A DNA stretch of 64,000 bases from Trogon surrucura (GCA_020746105.1 CM036618.1:118063161-118127160), one strand, 5' to 3'; shown: positions 11,553 to 25,500, numbered from the stretch's first letter. Program-made: numbers and translations. The notes: generated from the sequence alone by a model not told the origin.

Positions 11553-11834
11553 GGTAGGTTTAAATGCTCGTTTTGTAGGTTTAAACGCCCTTTTGGTAGG
11601 TTTAAACGCCCTTTTGGTAGGTTTAAACGCCCTTTTGGTAGGTTTAAACGCTCTTTTGGTAGGTTTAAACACTTTTTTGGTAGGTTTAAATCCTTTTTTT
11701 GGTAGGTTTAAATGCTCTTTTGGTAGGTTTAAACGCCCTTTTGGTAGGTTTAAACACTTTTTTTGGTAGGTTTAAATCCTTTTTTTTGGTAGGTTTAAAT
11801 GCTCTTTTGGTAGGTTTAAATGCTTTTTTCACTA
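11553..11834. repeat. 21-bp minisatellite, about 13 units
   Basis: The unit is GGTAGGTTTAAACGCCCTTTT with variants TGCTC, CACTTT and TCCTTT in the variable part. Thirteen copies are recognisable. A higher-order order of four variants (CGC, CAC, TCC, TGC) occurs twice in succession at about 11634-11720 and 11722-11805. Many units contain the 8-bp palindrome GTTTAAAC. Because 21 is a multiple of three, chance frames read repeated FGRFKRP on plus and AFKPTKR on minus. Nothing indicates that these are translated. Confidence 0.95.
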
Positions 11835-14001
11835 GGACAAACAGGCTGTAACCATAAACCCTTTCCCAACTTGTGGTGTGTCCGCAGCTACACCGGTGAC
11901 ATCTTCTCCTGCCCTTGAAGCCTGCTTGGTCCACAGAGAAGGTGACAGCAGCTGACTTTTGGGAAGAAGATTCGACCCGTGAAGTTGAAAACTCACTAGC
12001 AGTGAGGTTTGGTTCTGCTTCCTCTGTGACCGGGCAATCCTGGGAGAAGAAATCCGTCTGTCCCGCCCAAGCACATCCCTTTGCCCTCCTGGCCTCCGCA
12101 GCCTCCTCGGCTCCAGCGTCTCTTCCCCGTTGCGGGTGGGGAGGTGTCCCGTCTGTGCCCTCGCTGCGTGGGGATATCCACACCCCACATGGCTGCGACC
12201 CCTAAGGAAGCCACCTAATTTATCTTTCAAGTCTAGCCTGTGGGATTTAGTCTTGAAGTCCTTAGACGTCAAGATTTTGGGGTGGAAATTTAGTTTCTGC
12301 TCCGTTGGGTTTCAGTTTCTAAGCGCTGTAAATTTTCTTTCCAGGAACAGAAGTGGAAACTTGGGGAAAACTCTGTGGATTGCTGGTGATGCGATGGAGG
12401 TAAGATGAAAGCTTTGAGGTCTTGACAGGAAGCTACCGCCTGTCCTTGGGAGGTGATGCTACCAGAACCCACAGCTTTGGTGGCACTACAGGCACTTGCC
12501 GCTGCCAGAGGTTCGGCCGTAACACCAGGTGACGTGTGAGAGTGCAAACCCCCTTGGCAGCCTGTGGTGGGCTCATTGGGGCGGCAACGCTGCCTCCTCC
12601 CCAGCCCCTTCCCACCCAGTCGCTCCTCTGCAAAGGTTTGACACCCCCTTGGCTCTTGTAACGCATCCCCCCGTTGGGATGCGATAGCATCCGCTGCTGC
12701 ATCTGCTAAATGGTCCCAGCTAATAATACCCCCCGATACATCTTTTTTTGGGGACGTTATTCAAGGATCTGGCTTGCAGAATGGCACGATAAATATCTTG
12801 GCAAAGCCGATCTGGCAGCAAAAGGAAGCGTCGGGGCAGGGGTAAGTGGTTGGGGGCAAGGAAGTGGCAGGAACGTCTTCAGCTGCGGTACCACAAAAGA
12901 CCAGATGTTACGATGTGACATACTTTCACTCATCCTATCCCTCTTTGGGGTTTTTTTTTTCCTCCCCCCAATGATGCTGAGGCTGCACGGAGGTCTAACA
13001 TCCTTAAAATCTTTCATGCCAAAAATTTCCGTGGTCAGCAGGAGCATCGCGGCGGGTGAGGTGGGGAGCGGGGCCTTCAGCAGTCGACTACGGCAGCACC
13101 GGGACAAGGGGAGAGTTATGGCCGTATGAAGGACCCGTGTAATTAAAAGGCCATTATAATGCATAAAGCACTGAGGAGGGCGGGGTGTTAATCACTGTCT
13201 GATTAACGCTTGAGAGCTTGACCGGGTGAGTGGATGTGTTTTTATGTACTTGCGTTGTGCGTGTGTATGTTTGCCCCAGTGGTGAGAAGAAAACATGTCT
13301 CGCATGCTCAAGTTTTACTCGATCTGGTTTCTTGAGTCATTTCCTGTGGATTTACAAGATCTCACGCTTGATCTCTGCTTTCACCGTGCCGCTAATTCGG
13401 AAGCTGATAAGCTATTTATTCTCCGAGCAATTCCTCTCGCTGCACAGCCCCCTTACTTTCACAAATGGTAAAGATTGAATTTTATTCTTCTGATCTTCAG
13501 GTTACCGTGCTGGTTCTCGCAAGTAGCTCTTTCGAGACGACTGACTTTCCTGAATGAAACGGTTCTCGGAGGTGCGATTTCTGTTGGTGCATTGTACTGG
13601 CATTCTGCTTACACGCAGAATAGCGCTTCCCTGTGATGCGGTCGTTACGGTACCTAGAATTAATTAGCCGTTGGTGGCAAAGCTTCAAGAGAGCAGCTTT
13701 GGCGTGCTGTGACTATTCCGTGTTTTGTATTTTGCAGAGCAATACTTTAGCAGAGAACCTGATATGTGGACCTTGTTTCTGTCTGGATTGAAAATGTATT
13801 TCCCCGAGTGCTGTTACACCTTCACCACTTATTTGGGGTGAGAAGCGCTGGAATTCAACGTGTCAGAGTTTAGAATGGCATTTACTCTGGACTCGCCATG
13901 TAGCCTCCTACCTACTTTTGATTTTCGGACGCGTACATTTGAGCTGAAATCTTCCACCTCAACATGAACGTTGGTCCCTTGTTGACTATGCTGGTTTCAG
14001 T

Positions 14002-14053
14002 GACTTTTCCACTGACTCACTCGGTGACTCTGAGTGAGTGAGGAGTGGAAGTC
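14002..14053. repeat. Imperfect inverted repeat (hairpin) with AP-1 site
   Basis: The left arm GACTTTTCCACTGACTCACT pairs with the right arm GTGAGTGAGGAGTGGAAGTC across a loop of about 9 nt, with a few mismatches and bulges. The left arm contains the AP-1 consensus TGACTCA at 14013-14019. It could form a stem of about 18-20 bp in RNA or cruciform DNA. It is shorter than a typical miRNA precursor. Confidence 0.6.
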
Positions 14054-17000
14054 AGCAGTCCTGAATCACACCATCCTCCAGCCTATTGCCCCGCTTCCCG
14101 ATAATTCTCTTGAGCAGGAATCGTATTTTAAAAGCAATGACTGCATCCCTGTTTTCCCCCTGTTGTAATCGCTCAGAATTTAAGAGCTACAGAAATGATC
14201 CGCGGCATTCGCGGTCCACTTGAAAGCGTTCAGAGTTGGTGCATTTTGGGAGGTCACGGAGATTGGAAATACAAAGGGTTTTTGTCAGCAGGAGCGGGAT
14301 TTCAGTTTGGAGAATTGTCGGGAGGATTTCGGGCACCTGCCAGGGGAAGTGGAGATGGAGGGTCGAGGTTTTGGGCTGCTTTGCCCAGGATCTGACTATC
14401 CCATTTCATCCATGCCTTGGTTTTTGTCACCATGTGTTTTCCTAGGACAGAAAATGGCAACAAAACTGATGAAATCTCTTCCCTGCCTCGGCACAACTTT
14501 GAGATGATGGAGCTGGCGCCGGGGAGAAGGACGGGGAAGGAGGGGATGGGGAAGGAGAGTAGAGATCTCCAAAATAACCCAGTGCTCACGGGTTAATGTG
14601 AAATAGGTGGCTGTTTAGAGGAGCAGCTTAGTGCTGAAGGCAGAGGTGGAGCAGGAGCTCAGCCCTTTCTGGACACCGTGGGCAGCATAATGTCCTGCTG
14701 GCCGGGAAGGCACTGACCAGCACATCAGCCAGTCAGGATAAACCTGGTCTCATTCGTAGCTGTACTCACGAAACCGTCTTCTCTCCTTCCTCCTCTCCCA
14801 AAATAAAAGTGAAGTTCATCAAAATGAGATTCTGAGGGAAAGGGGACTTATTCAAAACGCTTGCTTTCCTACTGGGCACTCCGACGTCCTCTTAGTGTGA
14901 TTTATAGCCCTTCCTGACACGATGGTTTGGTGTTTCCTTTGTGTGCTTAACTTCCTTTTGATATAAAGGGACGATAACAAACCTAAATTGTAATCTCACA
15001 AGCACACGACGCATTGTCTTTGTGGTGCAGACGGCAGGAAGAGGCTCTGATCTCGAGTTCAGTGCTTCGACCTCCACGCCAGCCCCCAAATTTCACTCTG
15101 GTGATAGGGTGGCATTGGCAGGTTTAGTGAGACAGGTTTTAGCTGAGCCCCCAGGATGGGCTCTCTAAGAGATGGGTGTACAGCTGCTTCTTGAATTTCT
15201 TGCGTGCCTTTTTTTTAGCTGAATGCTTGGAAGGAAAAAATGCTACAAAACCGTCACGTATCACCGTGGGTTCCACAGCAGTGCTTTGCTTCTGTGCATT
15301 CCTGGCTCAGAGCATGCCCTGACCCATCAGATTGAAAAATAAAGCGTGCACAAACTCTGCCAGTGTCATGGAAGCACTGGCAACCTCGGGCTTAGTCGTA
15401 GAGCTGGGCTGCTTTTGGCATGAGGGAAGGGCTGCTCTCCTCTCAAGATGCCTTTCCACCCTCGAGAGGTTTCTGCATTTTTGATACAGCTGTTTCCAGG
15501 GCCTCATGGGAGCTGAACAAACACATGCCAGACAAACGGATGCCAAATAATCTGGTTTTTTCTTCAGGGACAACAAAAGTGGATGGACCTCGGAAAAACC
15601 CTGGAGCTGTGCGCACCTTTTCCTTTTCTCCGTGAGGATTATTTGATTTAGGCTTGAACCATTATGTGTATTTTGAGGAAATCGCCTTCCAATACCCAAA
15701 TTTCACTCGATAGCCCTTTCTTGCAGAGCTAATGGGAGACCATCCCTTCTGAACACCCACGTCTCCTTTATTGCAAGGCTCTTTGGTTGGCCTCAGCAGG
15801 TTATAGGATGAGCTGTTGGCGACTTGCTTTGGCAAAACCAGTTTCCATGGCTTGACCTGCTTTTCTCACCCAGTGTTTGGCTGTGAGTGGAGGGTCCTAG
15901 TTCAGTACCTGAGCAGTTCTAGTAGTGAGTTTACCCAAGCCAGGCCCAGCCGTGGCGGGTATTGATCAGGGAAGGCTTTTGGAGTTAAATTAAGATTTTG
16001 AAATACGGCGATGAGGACATGACTGGGTCCTGCGTTTAGTGGTGTATGAACGCAGGGGAAACGAGTGGAACGAGCTCTTTATATTCCCTGCCTCAACCCT
16101 CCTGAGCCGAGCCCTGGGCTTCAGGGCTGCTCCGTGACACCGACCCACACAGTCCTTACAGGTGCTGGACAATACTTCATTTCAAAGGCTGCCAGGCCAC
16201 CCTCATCTCCAGGCAGATATTTTCCCTTGTGTCAACGTCCTCATAACAACTCCAGCGAGGCAAACAGCGCATGTGGCTTATGAGTGTCCTGGAAGGACTC
16301 AGAGGTGCAGAGGTAGAGCTAAAGAACGTTCACGGTTAACCCCATCCACCACTGGATAGCTTTGCCCGGGGTAAGCACAGCACACGACGAAACTGTGAGG
16401 AGAGCAGAATCCTGCAGAGAGCACCACCTAAGAGAGTCTCCTTCCAAGACGCTTGCGTTGCTGTTCCCAAGGATTCCCATGGAAAATAACCATACGCTCC
16501 TTTTATGTCCTTGTAATCACAAACATATTATGCTTCCCTGCCCACTTCTAAGGAGAAGAGTAATTAGTCACCCCACACAAATCTTTTGGGACTGTACGTA
16601 TACTACAGTATGTTTTCCAGCTCTGTCTGGGAGGGAGTGAAGATGCACAGCTCTGCTCCATGTGTGGTTATTAACAGACGCTGCCGTTTGCAGGAGCTGG
16701 GTGCAAAGCCTTGCCCGTGCTTACTGCCAGGGGTAACAAAGCCCAAAAAACGCAAGCCCAGGTTTACGGCAGCTTCACGCCTGCAAAGCTATGGGCTCGC
16801 CTCCTCAGAGCTCGCAGCCTGCTCACAAAACTCTCTTGTTTTAGATACGATCCTCTCCAGTCTCTTCGTGAAAAAAAGAAAAAAAAAAAAAAAAGGCTGG
16901 TTATTGCTGCGTGCATGTTCTGGCCCTTAAAAGCTGAAAGCAAAAGCCGTCCAAGATGTGGGGCGTACTTAAGTGGCAGCTGAGGGCTTTTTCTGTGCGT

Positions 17001-19175
17001 TCTACAGTTAATACCATCGGGCTAAAATTGCAAGCAGGGAGGAGTGGGGCTTAATTTAAGGTTTATTGTGACAAAGAAGAGCTCTTGAGAAAGTGCTAGA
17101 AAAAGCAAATGGAAGACGTTCGGGAAAATAAGTCCATTTTCCGTAGGCAGAAGTACTTGTCTTCTGTTGCAGGGACTGCGAAGGAAACCATCTAGGTCCG
17201 TGGCAGGCAAATATTTGCCTTTGATTCTGCTTTTCTCTTAACCCCGGCATTTATGCTTAAATGAATGTGCTGAAAGCTGTGTTTAGGAAGAGAATTTCAT
17301 CCCCTCCTGCACGTAATTTTAACGCATGGTAATTGTTTGACTGCAGCTTCACCAGGTGTGGCTGCAGGGGTGGTTCGTATGGGAGGATTTAGACAGCACT
17401 GACGGTGATTAAGCCCCACTGAAGGCAGTGGCAGCAGGATCAGGCCATCCAGAAGAGATATTTTATTTTAGAGAGCCATTACATACCCTCAGGGGCTTCT
17501 GGCAAATCTCTGCCCCCTGATTTCACACATTGGAGAGGTCCCATTGCCGACAACAGGCAGCAGGTGTGTGTGCTAGGACCACGCGTGTCTGCAGGGTCCC
17601 GTGTATTCAGTGTGGGCATGAATCTGCCTCGCTCCGAAAAGGTTTTCAGTTGCCCTGAATATCTGGGGGAACAGGGAACAAGATCCTCAACAATACCCAG
17701 ACACCTACTTTCTTACACATCCCCAACTCGGCAGCATTTCAAGCATTTTACCCTTTTTTTTTCTTTTTTTCTTTTCAAATAGAAAGCTAGAGAGCTTATG
17801 CAGAAGACGTTTTGGTGACCGATGATATTTTTTTTCTAGTGCTGTCAGTTTTGTCTTCATCAGATCTATGCCAGAGTCTGGGCTTTTCTTCTTTTTTTTT
17901 TTTTTTGTGTCCTTTCTGCTGCTTCTCTCCCACCAGATCTGTTCCTCCCCTGCAATGTAGTTTCAAACTCATCAAGGGGTGACAGAATTACCCGAAGCGC
18001 ATGGCCCGTGTGCATTACCTCGCGTAGAACTGCTGCTCCTCGCCCGAAAAGCCGTTGCCACACTACCAGTATTTCATTTATTACTGCATAAAAAGCTCTA
18101 GATAACTGTGACACTGAAAAATCTGCTTATAAATCGGTTCCTGGTTGGCTCTAAAGAGATTTGAGTCTTCTCTTTGACGTTTCGGAGTCTAAGGAAGTAA
18201 CAACTGGGAAAACTCTCCTTCCAGACTTGATCAAAGGCCTGGGAGGTGGCGGTGTGGGTTTTGGCCCTTCTCCAGGAGTCGCAGGCAAACTAGGATAAGT
18301 CTGGGTCTTGAAAGAAAGTGTAGATAGCTTTAAAATCCTGGGAGGGTGCAAAGCAGAGGTGATTTTCACCTTGCTGCAGCAAGTCAAGGTCAACTATCTC
18401 CTCCGCAGGTGGACTTTACCTGCCCTAGTACCGGGATGAGCAAGGCACCCTCCGAGCACCAGAGCCTGCTGCTGACTTTTGCGTTCTGAAGGATGCTGCA
18501 AGTGCAAAAAACTGTGTGACTGCTCCACAGCAGTCACCAGAACCACCGCCGGAGCTTTGCTTCGACCGCGCAATCTGCTGTACCAGCGCGTGGTGGGAGC
18601 TTTGCAGTCACTCACTTTGCTGCGCAGAATTAGCCAAAAAGGGGCTTGGACCTTTTACCAATGGCGCTTCACTACACCGAAAGTTCTCATATTCATTCTC
18701 CAGGTATCAGGGGGACATAATCACTGAGGAATGTGAGATATTGAAAAAAGATAATTGCCCAGGTAATGATCTATTTTGACTTTTGATATAGCTAGTGTGT
18801 AATTGTGTCTGGTCTGATTTCCATCAATCTCCTTCCCAGACATTTGTGAGGATGGAGGAGGGCAGTGGTCTTCCCTTGCAGCAGAAGAAATCACAGCCTG
18901 AGGAGATACCCAAGAGCAGAACTCACACTCGGGAGCACTTGGGAGTCACCTGGGACAGGCAAACAACGTCCACTTGAGCTTAATTCCTCATGCTTACTTG
19001 TGTGTGTCGAATTGCTTGCCTGTAAGTGGTGTTTAAATCACCTAAGCCCCTCCGTTCTCCTGTAATTTACCATCAGAAAGGACAGAAATAAAATCTAACA
19101 CGTCTGTGAGAGTATCACTCCCAAATTAGGAGAATTTGGGAGTAAAGTTAAATGCTTCAGGCCTCAATACCACAT

Positions 19176-19268
19176 AGCTTATTCTCTTCTGTAGTTTATA
19201 TCAGCGTGGATTAAAATGAAGCTTATTCTCTTCTATAGTTTTAATAAACTATAAGTGGATTAAAATGA
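19176..19268. repeat. Tandem duplication, about 45 bp x 2
   Basis: Copy 1 (19176-19219) and copy 2 (19220-19268) both begin AGCTTATTCTCTTCT and end GGATTAAAATGA. Copy 2 carries a few extra bases that create a small AT-rich hairpin (ATAGTTT / AAACTAT). Confidence 0.85.
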
Positions 19269-19569
19269 GATGCTGTTCTGAAGCTGCCCCATCAAACTTA
19301 CCGTAATTTTAATACTTTGCCCAGTGTGGCCTGAGTAAAAGTGCTCCAGTGTGCATTTCCACCCTAGGAAAATTCTTTACACCCTGATTTCCAAGTTTGA
19401 AAGTAACTCTCTGCAGATAAAAGACATTTTTCACCCTCCAAAGAAGTGTTTTCACCTACAAATACTTTTTTGCTGCCTAAACAAGAGCCCTTTCCTTTGC
19501 ACTTGTGCCAACACGCATCTTGGATAAAGAATTAAACTTAGATTCTTAGTTATAATGCTTCCCCCGACC

Positions 19570-19594
19570 TTTTTTTTTTTTTTTTTTTTTTTTT
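19570..19594. repeat. T25 homopolymer
   Basis: An uninterrupted run of 25 Ts. It may be the tail of a minus-strand retroelement or simple slippage. No element body is recognisable beside it. Confidence 0.9.
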
Positions 19595-22500
19595 AATAAT
19601 GACTCTAAGACATACGCTGTCTCTCTTCTGAATTTTAATCTTTCTCATGAAGGTGTGTTTGAAGAAGGCACGCCCTTCAGAAAATGTTTTGCGGTATCAT
19701 ATTTGTGCCTTTAGTGTTGAGGACCAGCTGCCTTTTCAATTTTAACCGCGCTTTTCAGGGTCTTACATCACAGAGGCCTAAATTAAAACGCACTTACCAT
19801 AAAGGGGTGCAGCACATGCCTTCATCCTGGAAATTGCACTGCGACATGAAAGATCCCCAGACGCTGTGTGTAATTTCGAAGATGAGCAAGGCTTGGCCTT
19901 TCAGATGTCCCACGCGAGGGAAGCACCCACATTCCGCAAAATTGCAAGCTTCTGAATCACGGATGTCGGATCCTAAAGCTTCTAATTCCCACTGGCTTGA
20001 AGACGTGTGTGACTGGGAAGATTGAGCCCGGCGCTGAATCGGGGGTGGCTGCCTGCCTGGAGGCTGGGAGCCTGTGCAGGAACCCCTGTGACCAGGCACC
20101 CGGCGCGACCCCGGGAGCTGCAGAGCTGAGGAACGGGGCAGCTCTCCTGTTCTGCCTCCCAGCTCCTCCTCCTCGTGGTTTTCAGCCTCAGAGGTCTGGT
20201 GGCTCTCTGTGCTAGGAAGGTTCTGCTTAGTGGTTTGCAGGCTGAGAAGAGGTGATCGTGCCCAGTGTAAGGAATTATTTGTTTAGTTCTACGTGGCTTT
20301 CCCTTCATTAAGACTAGTGGAGAATTTTCTTCCTCTTCTTCCACAGACCAGGACTAGTCCTGCTGGCGCCTTTAATTTGGATCTGCGTGCCATGATGAGA
20401 CCAGCAGCTGGCCTTTAACACAGCTCCCTGAAGGTGTGCAGCTGTGGAAACCTTGCCACGGGCTGTGCACCCCTGCAGAATCACAGTCCTCCTTTCTGGG
20501 TTTGTATGGGATTGATGACAAATTCGTTCCATGGCTTCTGGAAGCCAAACAGGTAGTTTGGTTGGAGAGCATCCTGGGCTAATTTAGGAGGTGCAGGGCT
20601 CTCCTGTGTCTAGACATTGCAGTAAACGTTATTCCACTGGTTACTGGGTTACTGGGCTTGACACGAATGTGCCAGCCAAGCTCAAAAGGAAGAGGAAATA
20701 TGGGAATATTCACCGCCAGAAGACACTGCTTCCCTTGACATTGTCGTCTGCAAAACAATGGCTTACAGAGAGTTTTGAACTGGAAGGTGTTGTCGGCCTT
20801 TTTCCTTTTCCTTTTGTGTTTCCTGTAGGAGAGTCTGTGGAATTGCTTAACACTGTCATTGAGTCCTAGGGATTCCCTTCCCCGTCCTCTTCCAGTTTCT
20901 GCATCTCTCAAGTTGCCTGCAGTGCGAAATTGCTGAGGGAAGATGCTTCTGTTTAAACTGGAAGCCACGAATACAAGAGCTGCTCCTCCCAAAGGAAGTG
21001 TTGTTCTATTCTACTTCCATGTCCTCAAATCTTTGTCCTTATCGATGCCCTTAAATCTTTGCTCTCTACCCGGGTACATCCACTTGGGACTTCCCAGCTC
21101 CTTACAAATTCTGATGTACTCTCTTCCTGTGTCCATGGAACCAGATACTAAATCTGTCTTAGTGGGGAAAAAAAAAAAAAAGAAAAAAAGAAAAAAAAAA
21201 AAGAACAATAAAACCCTAATTGAAATATTTTGCTGAAAAATGTCACGGCTTAGTGATTTTTGAAACAAAAGCCCAAGAAATATTTTTTGCTTTTCTAAAC
21301 TAGGCAAAAAATGCATGCGTATACCCCTTTGGTTGAAGTGGAACTGTAAAAGTCTGAGATGTCATTCTCAGTGCCAGCTTCAGGGAAAAAACGGTCTGTC
21401 TTTGTCTTTTTCTGGGTATTTGTGTATCTTTGTGGTGAATATTGTAGTCAGTCTTGGGAAGTCTTGTGCTGATGTTAAGGAGAAGGTGGCTGTCTCGGGC
21501 GCTAAGGCGGCTGGCTCCTTTGGAGAGGTTGGGATCTGGGTCTGCACCCCGCTTCTTTCGGACTCAGGGCAACCAGATGTCCAAGGCTTGTGTCCATGAG
21601 TTCATCTTGGCATCTTAACAGGCATCTTTGGGATGTTGTTTTGTCCTGGGTTTGGTGTTTGGTTTCCTTTTTTCTGGACACATTTTCTTCTCCCAGAAAG
21701 CCCTTCTTCGTCTGCGATGAACTGACCTTATTCCACCCCAAGAAGACTGGACTCTTCCGCGCAGGAGACACGTGCCTTGCCCATCTCATGGCCCTCCCCA
21801 ACTCTTCCTCCCTTCACTGCTCCTTTCTCCCTTCAGAGCCATCACCTGACTGAGCGCCTCGTCACTTCAATGCGGTTATGCCCCTGCTCATCCAGATCTT
21901 GAGGGGTAAATTCCCTGTCAGTCAGAGGGACCATTCTTGTGTGTGCAGTGTCTTTAGGATGCAGCGCGTGGGACCTTGATGCAGGTATTCCCTGGCCAAA
22001 ACCCAGATGTCACGTTCCCCTCCACCGCCTGAAAATGGGAGTTAAGCGCGGCCACAGCGAAACCACAGAGCTGCCGTGGAGGTTTCCTTGTTTCTGGAGA
22101 GGGTGTAAGACGCTCGAAGCTTTACTTCAGGTTTGCGAGAGGTGCTAAATGCATCGGTGTGTCCATCAGCAGGATCTGCAGAAGGACAAAATGTCAGTGG
22201 AATGAAGACCTGCGCTCAGGTCGGTGCCACAGGATTTCCGCAAGCTCGTGCTTCTCTTCTAGACAAATCTCCCCGGGGAGGAAAAGTCAGACCCACACAC
22301 AGGTACGGCGAGCACAGCTCTCTGTTGTGGGCCTCTGAGGAACCGACGGAAACCCGCGGAGGAAGATGCAAAAAAAAAACAAACCCCAAACAAAACCCCA
22401 AGATGTGAAAAGGGGAAAGGGGGGGAGGGAAGAAGCTGTTTTTCTCAAAGCTCGGCTGCCCTCATAGGCAGAGTAACATCCCGAAAGGGACACACACGTT

Positions 22501-25500
22501 TAGGCAGGTTTAGACCATTAAAACCTTTTGGTATTCTGTAGATGCTGAAGTAGAGGGAAAGAAATTGCACTGCACCACAGCGCGGTGGTTAACGCGCTGC
22601 TTTCGGGAGAGTGGAGCCACGAGCGGGCACAGCAGCTTGTTGCGCCGATAAAAGTTAGTTTCTGCTCTAGAGTCGGGGAAGCTGAGCTGTGGGTGTGAAT
22701 CCATGTGCCAAAGCCACGCAGTGAGTGCGACAGAGTTAAGAAAGAGGATTAAAGACGAACAGATTCCCCTCGCCCTGCCTTCTTCACGCCAAGACTGGAT
22801 CTGCGCTGAGCGTTTTAGATGCTCCTAAAATTCCTGAGTCAGGTGGTTTGGATAATACTGACTCACTTGTTACGTAGAAGGTTTGGATGGAGTAAAAACG
22901 AAGCACCTGAGGGCATGGTTTGCCCCGGAGGAGCAGAGCTTTGTTGCTCGCTGAGTTTGCCTGTGCACTGCATGGCAGGGAATATGCCCTCTGGAAAGAT
23001 CTGGGACGATAAGAGCCGCCTCAGTTCAGAGGCTGAGTTGGAAAATGGAGAGAAAAAGAACTAGATTGGGTCAAAATGAAAGAAATCGTTGGGTTTCCTT
23101 ATTTCTTCTTTTGAGGGTGGGTGGGGGGAATGAGAAAAAAACCCCAATGTGTTATTTTGGGTCAACCCAAATTGCGTTTTGAATGTAATGTTTTGTTTTG
23201 AGGTTAGTTACCCTGCTTGTTTCTCACACTTTCTTTTATTTCAGGTCTCTTTTGAGTGGAAAATGCCAGTTCAAAATCGCAAATCAAAGGGCTGTGTTTA
23301 AGAGGCATTGAAATAAAACGCCGTGGCATTTTCAAAACAAATATTTCTTTGAAGAAATGTAGAAACATACGTCCTTTCCCCCTATATTTTGCATACGGTT
23401 GAAAATGTTTGCCGTGCTTCGTTTATTTTGGAAGCTCCAAAATTGCATGGTCTGGGTTTGTCTTTTTTTTTTCCCCCTGGACATTTTTTAGGTTTTTTTG
23501 GCCTCGCTCACTTCCTGCTGAGCAATTGCTTCAGCAGAAACAAGGAAAGGGAGAGATGTAACCTGGGGAATGAGAGCTCACGTTAGCAAAAGGCGCCAGG
23601 AGCGCTCGCAGCTCCTGGTTGTGTCTTCAGGGCACAGGACGAGGCTCACAAGAGCCCCTGGGGCAGAGCCCGGGCTATAGCTGAAGGCAAGAGCATTACC
23701 AGTGCCCTCTTATTTCCCAGCAAAGCTGCTGAAGAAGCAGCGGTGAGGAAAGAGTTCAGGCAACGGGGCATGGATGTGTGCGGCAGCTTTGCGGCGCTTA
23801 CTTTTAAATGGCTAGGCTGCTGGATGATCGGTTTTCTGATGACGGGATCACCGGCGCCAGCCTTTCATCCCAACAAACTCCAGGTTTTCTGTTTGCTGGC
23901 AGGTTGTATATGTGTAGGGTCACGCAAGAGGCGCTGGGGTCTGTGGGGCTCTGCAGGGCTCCCTCCCTCAGCGGTTTGCCCTGTTAGGGCTACAGGTGCA
24001 GAGGTGCGCTCGGAGCTACCTCCCCACTCAAGCTGGGGGCTCGCTTGCTCCCCAGCAGGCAGGCTGGGGACGTGTGGAGGAGCAAAACGCCTTGTGCTCA
24101 CTGCAGATAAGAGAGGTGATGCTGATGGGCGTGAGAGAAACATCCCAAGCAACTGACTGAAATGTGGTTTCCGGCTCCACCGTTTGCCCGACATGTTGGC
24201 GCTCTTGGGCAAGGGGCAGGCAGGAGCTGGTCCAGGGGGTCCATGGCTGCAGGACGATGTCTGATGGGGCAGTCACGTCCTAGAGTTTCTCTTTCCAGCC
24301 CTAACATCTAATGTGAAGACAGGAGCTCTTTAAAACCAGATGTGTAGTAACTGGCAGCTTAGGTGACAGGTATTTCCTTGCAGACCAACAAATAACGCCG
24401 TGTGCTCTGGCTAGCAGGGGACGGAAATGGTGAATTCAAGCTGTTTTAAGTTAGCAAACTCTTTTTCTGATTTTCCCAGAGCTGGCCAGCTGTGGCCTTC
24501 TGTGGTTGCTCCAGCATGCGATGTTTTGTAATGAAGTGCTGGGGTCTCAGCAGGCCGTACTCTGTCACTGGAACAATGGAGCACGGACTTTCTTTATATC
24601 CTGAAGGGCATCAAATAATAAGAACAAGAACAGTTGTCCAGCTGTGCTTCACTTGGACTAGTTTTTCTCTTTTCATTTTTTCAGTCAGCCTTAGTTGACA
24701 GGGTGGTGGGCTAATTCACTTCCAAGAAGGATACTTAAAATGCAAATAGATTTAAGAAGTGGCGTGTGTTTAGCATGAAGAAGTAAGAATTACCCCTGCT
24801 GGAATAACCTTGCCTTCACTGGGATAAAATTAAGGAGGAATAAGGTCGCTACTTGGCAGCTCTGTGCACAAGCTGAGCGGTGGCATCCTTGGCAGTTGTT
24901 ATTAACACCTAGAAACACAGTCCTAACCTTAGTCACCTCAGGCGATTTGCACTTGAAAAGATCACATAGCCTGGCAGATTTGGGAAGGAGAAGTGAAGGA
25001 ATAACAACCCAGACTGCCTTCTTCTGGCAAGGACTAGGGTTACTCAGGTGCTGGGCTATTCACTGCTTTGTTTTAACCTCCTGCAAAGTCCATGTAGAGG
25101 TGAAGAATTGCAGGCAAAACCTGCTGGCCGGTTCCCCGGCCCAGAGGATGCCCGGAGGTGGCCGTCACAGCTCGCTGGGGCTCAAGGTGTTGCGGGGAAG
25201 GAAGCCAAAGCATCCGGCAGGCACCCACCAGCCTGCGGGAGATGTGCCTGGCAAGGTGCTGGCGGATGTTTGCTGCCCACAGCCTGTCACAGCAAGGTGA
25301 AAATGAGCTCGATAAGTGGCTTAAAGAGCAGATTTTGAAGGGAGCGGGTCAACAGACCTGTAGGGACAGTGACTTAGCCAGCGCAGCTGCAGCTGGAGGA
25401 GGATGCGTGTCTCCACCCAAATCCTCCTGCTGGGAAAGGAGCGTCGGGGAGGCAAAGCCCATCTCAGCAGGGCCGTCCTTGGGGAAGGAGGCAGTGATGA

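Larger units (their letters stand above)
11835..19560. other. Non-coding DNA, no exon supported
   Basis: Mixed-composition intronic or intergenic DNA. Open frames are short and present on both strands without recognisable protein features. Small structures seen are a hairpin at 14002-14053, an A-rich run at 16871-16894 and a tandem duplication at 19176-19268. Confidence 0.5.

Noticed and set aside
9189..11705. 838-codon plus-strand open frame (and 659-, 549- and 435-codon minus frames)
   Set aside because: They run through the stop-free CGGCN array and the 21-bp minisatellite. Composition is dictated by the repeats, and both strands are equally open.
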